Assembly (NCBI RefSeq): GCF_005047635.1
Contig: NZ_SUKC01000001.1
Span: forward strand, 543,942-607,941
Origin: Arthrobacter sp. CAU 1506
GTDB taxonomy: Bacteria; Actinomycetota; Actinomycetes; Actinomycetales; Micrococcaceae
Length of the DNA stretch: 64,000 nucleotides
Direction of reading: 5' to 3'
Both the position numbers and the translations under genes were made by a program. Below the pieces are notes generated by a model. It was given only the letters and a program-made list of their open reading frames with translations. It was not told the DNA's origin and searched no databases. Below, piece by piece: positions 16,183 through 24,179 of the stretch (position 1 is its first letter; each line of letters opens with the position of its first letter).

Positions 16183-16677
16183 TCACATGAGTACGCCAGC
16201 TGGTTGAAGCTTGTCCCGGGTGTTCTTCCAGGGCTTCACCCAAACCATCTCTTCCGTGACCAGGACTCCGCCGCAGGCGCTACACGTTTCGCCCTGGGTG
16301 GTCTCGTTGCCGCAGGCCTCGTGAATCATGGTCATGTGTCCCCCGCCGGCAGGCATATCGGTATGCCGCTCGCCCCAGAGGGCGAGCTGCTGCAGCACCG
16401 GCAGCAGTTCTGCCGCGGCTTCGGTGGCGGCGTACCCTTGGCGGGCCCGGCCTCCGTCGCGGTAGTCAACGCGGACCAAAAGCCCAGCTTCCACCATCGA
16501 GTGGAGCCGACGACTGAGCACGGCCTCGGAGACGCGCAGGTTTTCGCGTAGCCAGTCGAACCGTCCGCGCCCGTGAAGGACGTCGCGAACGATCAGCAGG
16601 ACCCACGGATCGCCCAGCACGTCGAGTGAGCGCCGGATCGGGCACAGCTCCGCAGACCAGTCGGATCGAAGCGGCAT
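16183..16677 (-). CDS. HxlR-family winged-helix regulator
   Basis: A 164-residue regulator with the HxlR signature: CPIRRSLDVLGDPWVLLIVRDVLHGRGRFDWLRENLRVSEAVLSRRLHSMVEAGLLVRVDY. The Cys near residue 12 is the conserved N-terminal Cys that senses oxidants or electrophiles in some members. The C-terminus has an added Cys cluster (ACGNETTQGETCSACGG), a zinc-ribbon-like pattern not in the minimal family. It is transcribed away from an MFS transporter, and the inverted repeat at 16704-16728 between them is its likely operator. The probable role is ligand- or stress-controlled repression of that pump. Confidence 0.88.
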   Translation of the reverse strand: MPLRSDWSAELCPIRRSLDVLGDPWVLLIVRDVLHGRGRFDWLRENLRVSEAVLSRRLHSMVEAGLLVRVDYRDGGRARQGYAATEAAAELLPVLQQLALWGERHTDMPAGGGHMTMIHEACGNETTQGETCSACGGVLVTEEMVWVKPWKNTRDKLQPAGVLM

Positions 16678-16703
16678 ATCGTTCCCTTCCCGTCGATTCG
16701 TCG

Positions 16704-16728
16704 GCTACACTGCTGCTGACAGTATAGC
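16704..16728. promoter_or_regulatory. Inverted repeat between hxlR-type and MFS genes
   Basis: GCTACACTG (16704-16712) and CAGTATAGC (16720-16728) form an inverted repeat with one mismatch and a seven-base spacer. The right arm contains TATAGC, which may be the -10 box of the MFS gene, so binding there would repress it. Confidence 0.55.
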
Positions 16729-16749
16729 TTCCTTCAAGAAAGTCAGCTC

Positions 16750-18087
16750 ATGGCGCGCCCCTTGTCTGGCCCATCCCACCCGCCCAAGCGCTTTCGCATC
16801 CATCCGGCATGGTGGGTCGCCGCGGTCGCCTTCCTCGCGCTCCTCAGTGCCGCCGGATTCCGGGCTGCGCCAGGTGCACTGATGATGCCGCTGCACCACG
16901 AATTCGGCTGGTCGACAAGCGTCATGTCGCTCGCGGTCAGCGTGAACCTCCTGCTGTACGGGTTGACTGCTCCGTTCGCTGCCGCGCTGATGGACCGGTT
17001 CGGTGTCCGCCGCGTCGTGGCGACGGCGCTGGCCATGGTGGCCCTGGGTGCAGGTGGCAGCGTATTTATGACTGCTTCGTGGCAACTGCTGGTCTTTTGG
17101 GGGTTGCTGATCGGCCTGGGCACCGGTTCGATGGCGTTGGTCTTCGCCGCGACCATCGCCAACCGATGGTTCGTCCGGCGCCGCGGCCTGGTCATGGGCA
17201 TCCTGACCGCGGGCTCCGCGACCGGGCAACTCGTCTTCCTGCCACCGGTTGCCGCCGTCGCCGAAGAAGTGGGGTGGCGCCAGGCTTCCCTTGTGGTTGC
17301 AGCCGCAGCACTCATAGCTGTCCCTGCCGTCTGCTTGGTGTTGCGCGATTACCCCGAAGACCGCGGCGCCCTTCCCTACGGTGCCGAAGCCGCATCCTAT
17401 GCTCCTGGGGCACGTGCCGTCGGCGGCGCGGCCCGCCGGGCGTTCGAGGGCCTCGCCTATGCGGCGCGGCAACGGTCGTTTTGGGCACTGGCGATTGCGT
17501 TCGCGATTTGCGGCGCGACGACGAACGGGCTGATCGGCATCCACTTCATCCCCTCGGCACACGACCACGGCATGCCCACCACCACCGCGGCCGGCCTGCT
17601 GGCCGTCGTCGGCATCTTCGACATAGCCGGAACCGTCGCCTCCGGCTGGCTCACGGACAAGTTCGACCCTCGCAAACTCCTCGTGGCCTACTACGTGTTC
17701 CGTGGCGCCGGCCTGCTGATGCTCCCCTGGCTCTTAGCGGAGACGGTGCACCCCAGCATGATCCTGTTCATTGTGGTCTACGGTCTCGACTGGGTCGCGA
17801 CGGTCCCACCGACCGCCGCGCTGTGCCGCGAGATCTTCGGTGACCGCGGCACCATCGTGTTCGGCTGGGTTTTCGCCTCACACCAGATCGGCGCAGCGGC
17901 CGCGGCGCTGGGAGCAGGCGTGATCCGTGACGTCTTCGGCACCTACACCTACGCATGGTGGGGCGGCGCAGCCATGTGCATCCTGGCTGCCATACTGTCC
18001 ATCGTCGTCAAGCGCACCCGCGCGAACACACGGATGGCGGCCGTGGCCGTTGGCGAAAAGGAAGCGGCCCCAGAGGGGCGGCGGTAA
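16750..18087 (+). CDS. MFS transporter
   Basis: A 445-residue transporter with 12 predicted helices and a long central loop (DYPEDRGALPYGAEAASY...). The MFS loop motif MDRFGVRRVV follows TM2, and GLGTGSMALVFAATIANRWFVRRRGLVMGI in TM4-5 is typical of the monocarboxylate/oxalate-formate-like branch. A second half motif WLTDKFDPRKLL is also seen. The substrate is unknown. The divergent HxlR regulator suggests inducible expression. ATG 16750 follows AAGAAAG at a suitable distance. Confidence 0.85.
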   Translation: MARPLSGPSHPPKRFRIHPAWWVAAVAFLALLSAAGFRAAPGALMMPLHHEFGWSTSVMSLAVSVNLLLYGLTAPFAAALMDRFGVRRVVATALAMVALGAGGSVFMTASWQLLVFWGLLIGLGTGSMALVFAATIANRWFVRRRGLVMGILTAGSATGQLVFLPPVAAVAEEVGWRQASLVVAAAALIAVPAVCLVLRDYPEDRGALPYGAEAASYAPGARAVGGAARRAFEGLAYAARQRSFWALAIAFAICGATTNGLIGIHFIPSAHDHGMPTTTAAGLLAVVGIFDIAGTVASGWLTDKFDPRKLLVAYYVFRGAGLLMLPWLLAETVHPSMILFIVVYGLDWVATVPPTAALCREIFGDRGTIVFGWVFASHQIGAAAAALGAGVIRDVFGTYTYAWWGGAAMCILAAILSIVVKRTRANTRMAAVAVGEKEAAPEGRR

Positions 18088-18222
18088 AAACTGGCCCCGA
18101 GGACGCCCGGTTAGCCTGTTCGGCGGACCGTCACGCCTCTGGCCGGAAGCATCGACGCCCCGACCCCGAACCACCTGTGGCCGGCAAGTGGAACTATTCC
18201 CAGAAACCGATATCATCGTCGC

Positions 18223-18600
18223 ATGACGATGCAACGAGAACGTGCAGCCGACCGCACCGGTGACCTGGCGCCAGCTGCTGCGCTGTTCCACAGCCTTTCA
18301 GATCCCACGCGGCTGACCATCCTGCAGCACCTGACAACCGGCGAGCACAAAGTCCGCGATCTGACCGAACACTTGGGCCTGGCGCAGTCAACGGTCAGCG
18401 CGCACCTGGCCTGCCTGAGCGACTGCGGCCTGGTGACCTCGCGCCCGGTGGGAAGGGCTTCGTTGTACTCGCTCACCACCGAGCCCGAACTACTGGCCGC
18501 CCTTGCTGCCGCCGAGCGCTTGCTGGAAGCGACGGGCTACGCCGTCGAACTGTGCCCCACCGTTGCTGGAAGCCGCTCCGGGGCGGAGGCGTCTGCATGA
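18223..18600 (+). CDS. ArsR/SmtB-type metal-responsive repressor
   Basis: A 125-residue ArsR-family protein: ALFHSLSDPTRLTILQHLTTGEHKVRDLTEHLGLAQSTVSAHLACLSDCGLV, then a wing with SRPVGRASLYSL. The classical ELCVC metal site in the recognition region is replaced by KVRDL. Cys residues occur at CLSDC and near the C-terminus (VELCP), possible ligands of a different site. It overlaps the CDF efflux gene (ATGA), so it most likely controls that gene in response to a divalent metal such as zinc, cadmium or cobalt. The metal cannot be read from sequence alone. Confidence 0.88.
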   Translation: MTMQRERAADRTGDLAPAAALFHSLSDPTRLTILQHLTTGEHKVRDLTEHLGLAQSTVSAHLACLSDCGLVTSRPVGRASLYSLTTEPELLAALAAAERLLEATGYAVELCPTVAGSRSGAEASA

Positions 18601-19508
18601 GCGGTCATCACCACCATGCCGGACCGACCCACCGCGGCCGGCTGGCAATAGCCTTCGCCATCACGGCGTCCATCCTGTTGGCCGAAGTGATCGGCGCTTT
18701 CCTCACCGGCAGCCTTGCCCTGCTCGTGGACGCCGGACACATGCTGACCGACGCCGGCGGCCTCCTGATCGCGCTGATGGCCGCATCGCTCATGGTCCGG
18801 CCGCACACGCCACGGCGAACGTGGGGCTACCTCCGTATGGAAGTCTTGGCCGCGGGGGCACAGGCCGCGATCCTGCTGGCCGTGGGAATCTACGCGTTGG
18901 TCGAAGGCGTCCAGCGCCTGTTCACCCCGCCGGAAGTCAACGCGGACGGCCTGCTGGTTTTCGGCATCATCGGCCTGCTGGGCAACATCGCGTCCATGCT
19001 GGTGCTCAGCGCCGGCCGCAATGCCAATCTCAACCTGCGGGCCGCATTCCTCGAAGTGGTCAATGATGCGCTCGGCTCGGTGGCCGTGATCGTCAGCGCC
19101 GTCGTCATTGCCACCACCGGATGGACCCAAGCGGATGCGCTGGCGGCCATGCTGATCGCCATCCTGATTGTGCCTCGGACCATCAAGATCCTGCGGGAAG
19201 CCGGCAGCATTCTGCTGGAAACCGTACCCAAGGGCCTGGATTTGGAGGACGTCCGCCAGCACATTCTGGAAGTCCCGCACGTGTTGGCAGTGCACGACCT
19301 GCACGCCTCGCGGATCTCCTCCAACGTTCCGGTGCTCAGCGCGCATGTTGTGATCGAGGATTCCTGCTTCGTTGACGGCCATGCTCCGCAGGTGTTGGAC
19401 CAACTCCAGCAATGCGTGGCGGAACATTTCGTGGTCAGCGTGGAGCACTCCACCTTCCAACTGGAGCCTGCCGGACATCTGGAACACGAGCACCCGGGCC
19501 ACGACTGA
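18597..19508 (+). CDS. Cation diffusion facilitator (CDF) metal efflux protein
   Basis: A 303-residue CDF antiporter with a His-rich N-terminus (SGHHHHAGPTHRG), six transmembrane helices and a C-terminal cytosolic metal-binding domain (VRQHILEVPHVLAVHDLHA... EHSTFQLEP). TM2 has the metal motif HMLTD (HxxxD). In TM5 the usual HxxxD is ExxxD (FLEVVNDALGS), a change at one of four transport-site ligands that could alter selectivity. It exports divalent metal in exchange for protons. The start is ATG 18597 inside the stop of the ArsR gene; a longer upstream frame overlaps that gene and lacks homology. Confidence 0.92.
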   Translation: MSGHHHHAGPTHRGRLAIAFAITASILLAEVIGAFLTGSLALLVDAGHMLTDAGGLLIALMAASLMVRPHTPRRTWGYLRMEVLAAGAQAAILLAVGIYALVEGVQRLFTPPEVNADGLLVFGIIGLLGNIASMLVLSAGRNANLNLRAAFLEVVNDALGSVAVIVSAVVIATTGWTQADALAAMLIAILIVPRTIKILREAGSILLETVPKGLDLEDVRQHILEVPHVLAVHDLHASRISSNVPVLSAHVVIEDSCFVDGHAPQVLDQLQQCVAEHFVVSVEHSTFQLEPAGHLEHEHPGHD

Positions 19509-19544
19509 AGCCCGCGGGTGCCACGCAGGTCAGGCGACAGCCCG

Positions 19545-20000
19545 CTACGGGATGGGCACTGTCCCGATCGGGCCGAAGCGTTTCATCACCATGGTTGACG
19601 TAAGCCGCTGGACGCCGGGCAGGCCACCGAGCGCGGTGTCGTACAACTCCTGGTAGGCGGCCAGATCGCGGGTCAGAACCCTCAGCATGTAATCGATCTC
19701 GCCGAACAACCGTTGGGCATCGACGACGTTCGGCACTGCAGTGACGGCTGCCTCAAACGCGCCGATGGTCTCCAGATCGGTCCGCCCTAAAGTCACGAAG
19801 AGAATCGCCTCGAAGTGCAGTCCGACGGCTTCCGGGGAAACGACGGCGCGGTAGCGTTCGATCGCTCCAGACTGTTCGAGATCCTTCAGTCTGCGGTGGC
19901 ACGAGGAGAGGCTGAGCCCCACCCGATGGGCGAGGTCGGTGGCACTCATCCGCCCGTCCTCTTGGAGCAGTGAAAGAATCTCCCGGCTTAATGCATCCAC
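19545..20000 (-). CDS. Lrp/AsnC-family regulator
   Basis: A 151-residue regulator with an AsnC-type helix-turn-helix (MDALSREILSLLQEDGRMSATDLAHRVGLSLSSCHRRLKDLEQSGAIERY) and the RAM effector domain (FEAILFVTLGR, VVDAQRLFGEIDYMLRVLTRDLAAYQELYDTALGGLPGVQRL). These proteins bind an amino acid at the dimer interface. It is divergent from a LysE exporter, the common Lrp/LysE arrangement in which an amino acid induces its own export. The start is GTG 20000; no Shine-Dalgarno sequence lies in front of it, so the transcript may be leaderless. Confidence 0.92.
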   Translation of the reverse strand: MDALSREILSLLQEDGRMSATDLAHRVGLSLSSCHRRLKDLEQSGAIERYRAVVSPEAVGLHFEAILFVTLGRTDLETIGAFEAAVTAVPNVVDAQRLFGEIDYMLRVLTRDLAAYQELYDTALGGLPGVQRLTSTMVMKRFGPIGTVPIP

Positions 20001-20115
20001 CGCGGTAATTATTGCACGAAGAACGGCGGTTTAGCAGAAGAAGCGTAGAACATTTCAGCCCTTTCCGCGTAGCATTTACGGCTGTTGGGAAAGATTGCGG
20101 GAAAGAAGAAGCTCC

Positions 20116-20739
20116 ATGGATGTGTCGCTGCTGGTCCAGTTCTGGGTGGTGGCGCTGCTGCTGGCCCTCACCCCGGGAGCGGACTGGGCGTACGCCATCG
20201 GCGCGGGCTTGCGGGCACCCTCGGTGATCCCATCGGTCTTGGGAATGGCATTCGGCTACTTGATCGTGGTCTGCGTCGTCGCCGTCGGCGTGGGAGCACT
20301 GGTCACGGAGTATCCCATGGCTCTGACTGTGCTGACCATCGTCGGCTCCGCCTACCTGATCTACCTGGGCGTGAACACCCTGACCAGCAAACCCGGAGCC
20401 GCCACAGCGAGCGAGGCGCCACTGGACAGCGCAGCGGCCGCCCAGTTCTTCCGCGGCGCCGGAGTGAGCGGGATCAACCCCAAGGGGCTCCTCCTGCTGC
20501 TGGCGCTGCTGCCGCAGTTCACCTCGCCCACCGGCTGGCCATCCGCAGCACAGATGCTGGTCCTGGGCGGACTGCATGTGGTCAACTGCCTCTACATCTA
20601 CTTTGCGGTCGCCCTGCTGGCCCGACGCATCCTGCGCTCCCAGCCACGCGCCAGCGCCATCGTGACCCGCGCCTCCGGCGTGATCATGGTCCTGATCGGG
20701 CTGGGCATCTTGGTGGAGAAGGCAGCCGAACTGCTCTAA
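20116..20739 (+). CDS. LysE-family amino acid exporter
   Basis: A 207-residue membrane protein with six predicted helices. The RhtB/LysE signature is visible: LALTPGADWAYAIGAGLRAPSVIPSVLGMAFGYL in helix 1-2, and AGVSGINPKGLLLLLALLPQF in the second repeat (conserved NPK). It should export an amino acid under control of the divergent Lrp-type protein. ATG 20116 is preceded by AAAGAAGAAG; the TTG at 20095 would add seven residues and looks less likely. Confidence 0.92.
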   Translation: MDVSLLVQFWVVALLLALTPGADWAYAIGAGLRAPSVIPSVLGMAFGYLIVVCVVAVGVGALVTEYPMALTVLTIVGSAYLIYLGVNTLTSKPGAATASEAPLDSAAAAQFFRGAGVSGINPKGLLLLLALLPQFTSPTGWPSAAQMLVLGGLHVVNCLYIYFAVALLARRILRSQPRASAIVTRASGVIMVLIGLGILVEKAAELL

Positions 20740-20878
20740 AGGGTCTCTGGCGGAGTTTCGAATATTCCCTCCTACGTTTACGGGACTAAAGGCCAGCCAG
20801 CGGCAAAAAAGATTGTGGATTCCCAGTCCCTGATCAGCATTCTGCTTTCCTGCCCCGGACCACCCCTGAACATTAAGG

Positions 20879-20947
20879 CACGCATAAGATTGATGGCCTT
20901 GCACAGTCGGCAGGGTAGAATATCCGTGATCGAGAACACACGCATAA
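20879..20947. promoter_or_regulatory. Promoter zone of the GntR gene with 9-bp direct repeats
   Basis: CACGCATAA occurs at 20879-20887 and 20939-20947, exactly 60 bases apart, on either side of TAGAAT (20916-20921), a good -10 box. The copies are candidate GntR binding half-sites. The rest of 20740-20983 shows no coding signal. Confidence 0.4.
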
Positions 20948-20983
20948 CCTGCTACCTTGCGCGGATCTTTAGGAGAGCAACTC

Positions 20984-21745
20984 GTGGCTTCACCGCTGGC
21001 GCTGCAGTCCCAGATCTATCGATCGCTGCCCGAGATGGAACGTTCGGAAGCCATCGTCCGCCGGATCTCTACGGCCATCTCGCTGGGCATGCTTCGGGTT
21101 GGCGAGCGGCTCCCGGTTGAGGCCGAACTCTCCGAGATGTTCGGGGTAGCCGGTGCCACCCTTCGGGATGCCCTGGCTGCCCTGCGGGACCAGGGCGTTG
21201 TCGAGACCAGACGGGGCCGAAACGGCGGCACGTTCGTAGTCAAATTTCCGGCCACCCAGGAAGAAAACCTGCGCCAGTACTTACGCGAGACGTCCATTGC
21301 CGACCTTCGCGATCTGGGTGACGAGCAGACAGCGGTGGCTGCTGCCGCCGCCCGCCTGGCCTGCGACCGGGCGGACCCCAAGGACCTGGACCGGCTGGAG
21401 CGGCTTGCCCGCGGACTGGAGCAAGCCACGACGCCGGAGACCCAAGCGAGGGCCGACAGTCGATTCCACATCGAACTCGCGGTGGTAGCCCAATCGCCCC
21501 GGCTCACCAGTCAGGAAATCCGGCTGCAAGCCGAAGTCGGACAACTGCTGTGGACCCCGCTGGCAGGTGTATTCGACGAGCAACTCGCGGCACGTGAGCA
21601 CTTGGACATCGTGGCCGCCGTGCGGGAGGACGACCCTGAACGGGCGCAGCGCTTGGTCTTGGAACACATCCGCCGCAACACTTACCACCTGATCGACACG
21701 AAGCTGACCCTCACGCATGCCGGCGAAGAACAGGAGATTTCATGA
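20984..21745 (+). CDS. GntR-family (FadR/FCD) regulator
   Basis: A 253-residue regulator. The N-terminal winged helix reads IYRSLPEMERSEAIVRRISTAISLGMLRVGERLPVEAELSEMFGVAGATLRDALAALRDQGVVETRRGRNGGTFV. The FCD domain has the helical bundle with acidic/His metal-site residues (ADSRFHIELAVVAQSPRL and LVLEHIRRN). FCD regulators bind small carboxylates or amino acids. GTG 20984 is chosen because AGGAGA lies eight bases upstream. The stop overlaps the start of a Cache-domain gene, an unusual partner. Its position beside the amine-catabolic block suggests it regulates that block. Confidence 0.9.
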   Translation: MASPLALQSQIYRSLPEMERSEAIVRRISTAISLGMLRVGERLPVEAELSEMFGVAGATLRDALAALRDQGVVETRRGRNGGTFVVKFPATQEENLRQYLRETSIADLRDLGDEQTAVAAAAARLACDRADPKDLDRLERLARGLEQATTPETQARADSRFHIELAVVAQSPRLTSQEIRLQAEVGQLLWTPLAGVFDEQLAAREHLDIVAAVREDDPERAQRLVLEHIRRNTYHLIDTKLTLTHAGEEQEIS

Positions 21746-22458
21746 CCGCGCCAGCAACTTCACCTGCCGCCGCCGGTGCCGCCGCCATCGAGGCGTGGCT
21801 CAACGGGCTGTACAGCGACCTTCATGCCTCATCCCGAGAGGTGAAAAAGCAGCTCGAGGAAAGAATTTCCCCAGGCAGCAAAATATCCCCCACCAACATT
21901 GTCGGAATCCGCGAAATGGCCGAAGCATTCCTGAATTCCCACGACACTGCCGTGGGCGCCGGCGAAATATTCTCGCTCTCCGCCATCAAGGATGCCGAAG
22001 GGGTTCTGGAATGGTGGATCCGGAATGATTTCGACCAGATCGAAAAATTCGGTTTTGATTTAGCCCCGGAAGGAGACCGATTCTACGATTACGAAAAGCT
22101 CCCTTGGTTCTCCATAGCGGCGAAAACCGGACAGCAATCGATCGCCGGCCCGTATGTGGACTACCTGGGTTTCGATGAATACATCGTCACCTGCGCCGTT
22201 CCCACCTACGTCCATGGCTCGTTCATCGGCGTCACCGGCTGCGACATCCGGATCCGGGACCTGGAGAACAAGTTGATCCCCATCGTCCGACGGATCCCGG
22301 GCGATGCCGCCATCTTGAACGACCAGAACCGCGTGATCCTGGGCAATTCGGGACGCTTTATCGTGGGCGAACGGATCAAGTCCGATCCGGAAGGTTTCAC
22401 CTTCCTGCCGCTGGACGTGCCGAACCTGAACCTGCGGTTGATCTGCCCCACGGAGTAG
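21742..22458 (+). CDS. Cytosolic Cache (PDC-type) ligand-binding protein
   Basis: A 238-residue protein with no signal peptide and no membrane helix, yet its fold signature is that of the extracytoplasmic sensor domain dCache: YDYEKLPWFSIAAKTGQQSIAGPYVDYLGFDEYIVTCAVPTYVHGSFIGVTGCDIRIRDLENKL, followed by a second smaller subdomain (GDAAILNDQNRVILGNS). The N-terminal helix (AAIEAWLNGLYSDLHASSREVKKQLEE) would normally be the stalk. It is translationally coupled to the GntR gene (ATGA). I infer a soluble ligand sensor or ligand carrier for that regulator. The 5' half (about 21850-22100) looks more AT-rich than its neighbours. Confidence 0.8.
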   Translation: MTAPATSPAAAGAAAIEAWLNGLYSDLHASSREVKKQLEERISPGSKISPTNIVGIREMAEAFLNSHDTAVGAGEIFSLSAIKDAEGVLEWWIRNDFDQIEKFGFDLAPEGDRFYDYEKLPWFSIAAKTGQQSIAGPYVDYLGFDEYIVTCAVPTYVHGSFIGVTGCDIRIRDLENKLIPIVRRIPGDAAILNDQNRVILGNSGRFIVGERIKSDPEGFTFLPLDVPNLNLRLICPTE

Positions 22459-22480
22459 CGCCCACACGGAGTAGCGCCGA
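22449..22480. repeat. 16-bp tandem duplication spanning a stop codon
   Basis: CACGGAGTAGCGCCCA (22449-22464) is followed by CACGGAGTAGCGCCGA (22465-22480). The first copy contains the last codon (GAG) and the TAG stop of the Cache gene. Confidence 0.9.
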
Positions 22481-22488
22481 GCAGCGCG

Positions 22489-23322
22489 TCAGGCATGTAC
22501 GCTGCCAGTCAGTCGCACCGTGTCGTTGATACCTCCCTTCCGGCCCTGTTCCTTTCGGCTTGAGCGGACGAACTCCGCAAACAAAGCCATCCGGTCGGCC
22601 TCGTTCCCGTCAGAATCCTCCGGGTGCCATTGCACGCCGACCACCCAGGTTTTGCCTGGATGCTCGGTGCCCTCGACAACACCGTCATCGGCCACCGCCG
22701 TCGTGATGAGTTCTGGACCCACCGTTGCGACGGCCTGATGATGGCCCGAGCGCACGGTAATGCGTTCGCTGCCCATGATCGCGGCGACCTTGGAACCGGG
22801 AAGCAATCGAATGGTCTCGTCCAGGAACATCGGCTCATCCGGCCCGCCGCGGTGCAGGTGCCACGGGTCCAGATCCGCAATCAGGGTCCCGCCGCAGGCG
22901 ACGTTCAGCATTTGCGAACCGCGGCAGATGGCCAGCAACGGTTGGTCCCGCTCCAGCACTCCTCGGATCAGCTCCAGGCAGTATTCGTCGGCGCGGCGGT
23001 CCACGCCGTAGGAGTGTGGCACCGGATCATGGTGCCCGTACAGTGCACCGTCCACGTCGCCACCGCCCAGGAACAGCACGCCGTCGAAGGCGTCCAGTTC
23101 GGCTGCCGGCAGTAGCTCGGCGGCCGCGCTGTCCACGAGCACCGCGCGGGCACCCGCGGCCAACAGGGTCTCAAGGGCCGTCCGGGTAAAGCGCTCCATC
23201 AGTTCCAGCGTTTGGTCCGTCATCCCGGGAAAGGTCAGGGACACAACGACGGCGATGCGCGCCGCATCCGTCGGCAGGTCGGCAAAACCGGCAGGCAGCA
23301 CGCGCGCCGGCTCTACCCGCAT
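22489..23322 (-). CDS. PuuD-like class I glutamine amidotransferase (peptidase C26)
   Basis: A 277-residue hydrolase of the gamma-glutamyl-GABA hydrolase type. The nucleophile Cys is in LLAICRGSQMLNVACGGTL, and the His/Glu pair is in GVQWHPEDSD; LFLGGGDVDGALYG is the usual glycine-rich strand. PuuD enzymes cleave gamma-glutamyl amides made by a glutamine-synthetase-like ligase, and one such ligase is encoded upstream in this operon. A longer frame reaches 23568 but overlaps the preceding gene; I chose ATG 23322, where family similarity begins. It is the last gene of the minus-strand run 30658-22489. Confidence 0.85.
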   Translation of the reverse strand: MRVEPARVLPAGFADLPTDAARIAVVVSLTFPGMTDQTLELMERFTRTALETLLAAGARAVLVDSAAAELLPAAELDAFDGVLFLGGGDVDGALYGHHDPVPHSYGVDRRADEYCLELIRGVLERDQPLLAICRGSQMLNVACGGTLIADLDPWHLHRGGPDEPMFLDETIRLLPGSKVAAIMGSERITVRSGHHQAVATVGPELITTAVADDGVVEGTEHPGKTWVVGVQWHPEDSDGNEADRMALFAEFVRSSRKEQGRKGGINDTVRLTGSVHA

Positions 23323-23441
23323 CGGGGCGGGACGCGAGGGCCCAGCAAGTGAGCCGCCAGGGGTCCCCGCACGCGGAGCGTGCGGGGCAGGCTGCAAACG
23401 GGCGGCGGAGCCGACACTGCGGGAGGGTCCCGGCCGGCCGC

Positions 23442-24179
23442 TCACCGCGCACCTGCCCCGGCCAGACCGCCCTCGGTGACGGAACGGCGCCGAGCAGCCG
23501 CCTGCACCACCCACTGGAACAGGGCGTGGTCGCTGGCATTGGTCTCCGCGGTGTCCTCCGGGTGCCACTGGATCGCCAGTAGCGGCGCTCCCGGTACTTC
23601 CACCGCTTCCACCACACCGTCCGCGGCCGTCGCGGTGACGGTCAGCCCTTCGCCCAACACGCCGACGGCCTGATGGTGATAGGAGGAGACGTCCACGGTC
23701 TCGCTGCCGACGACCTCGGCCAGCAGCGAGCCTGCGGCGACTCCAACCGGATGGATGGCACCCTTGTGCTGCACGTCCCCGGGGCCGAGGTGCTGGATCA
23801 GCGTGCCGCCGCGGCCGACGTTCAGCAGCTGCAGACCGCGGCAGATGGCCAGCACCGGAACGCCTGCGGCGATGCAGCCTTCGATGATCCCGGCCTCGTA
23901 CGCGTCCTGGCCCTCGTAGTCGGTGGGCCAGTGGTGCTCGTCCGGCTCCGCTCCGTACAGCGACGGCGCCACGTCGGCCCCGCCCGGCAGCACCACACCG
24001 TCCAGCCGGGCGAGCTGTTCCGACGGGGAATCACCGGTTCCCGGAAACATGATCACCGGTTCGCCCCCGGCCCGGACGATACAGCGGAGCACCGCGGCGG
24101 CAACCGCGACGCCGTCGTAGCGCAGGCCGTGGACCGAGGTTGACCACATGCCCGGCACCCCGATCAGAGGACGCGTCAC
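23442..24179 (-). CDS. PuuD-like class I glutamine amidotransferase, second copy
   Basis: A 245-residue paralogue of the preceding hydrolase. It begins VTRPLIGVPGMWSTSVHGLRYDGVAVAAAV and has VVLPGGADVAPSLYGAEPDEHHW, the nucleophile region VLAICRGLQLLNVGRGGTLIQHL, HHQAVGVLGEGL and AIQWHPEDTAE. The catalytic triad is complete. GTG 24179 overlaps the TGA of the solute-binding-like gene by four bases. The likely substrate is a gamma-glutamyl amine or amino acid formed in this pathway. The gap to the next PuuD gene is about 120 bases. Confidence 0.87.
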   Translation of the reverse strand: MTRPLIGVPGMWSTSVHGLRYDGVAVAAAVLRCIVRAGGEPVIMFPGTGDSPSEQLARLDGVVLPGGADVAPSLYGAEPDEHHWPTDYEGQDAYEAGIIEGCIAAGVPVLAICRGLQLLNVGRGGTLIQHLGPGDVQHKGAIHPVGVAAGSLLAEVVGSETVDVSSYHHQAVGVLGEGLTVTATAADGVVEAVEVPGAPLLAIQWHPEDTAETNASDHALFQWVVQAAARRRSVTEGGLAGAGAR

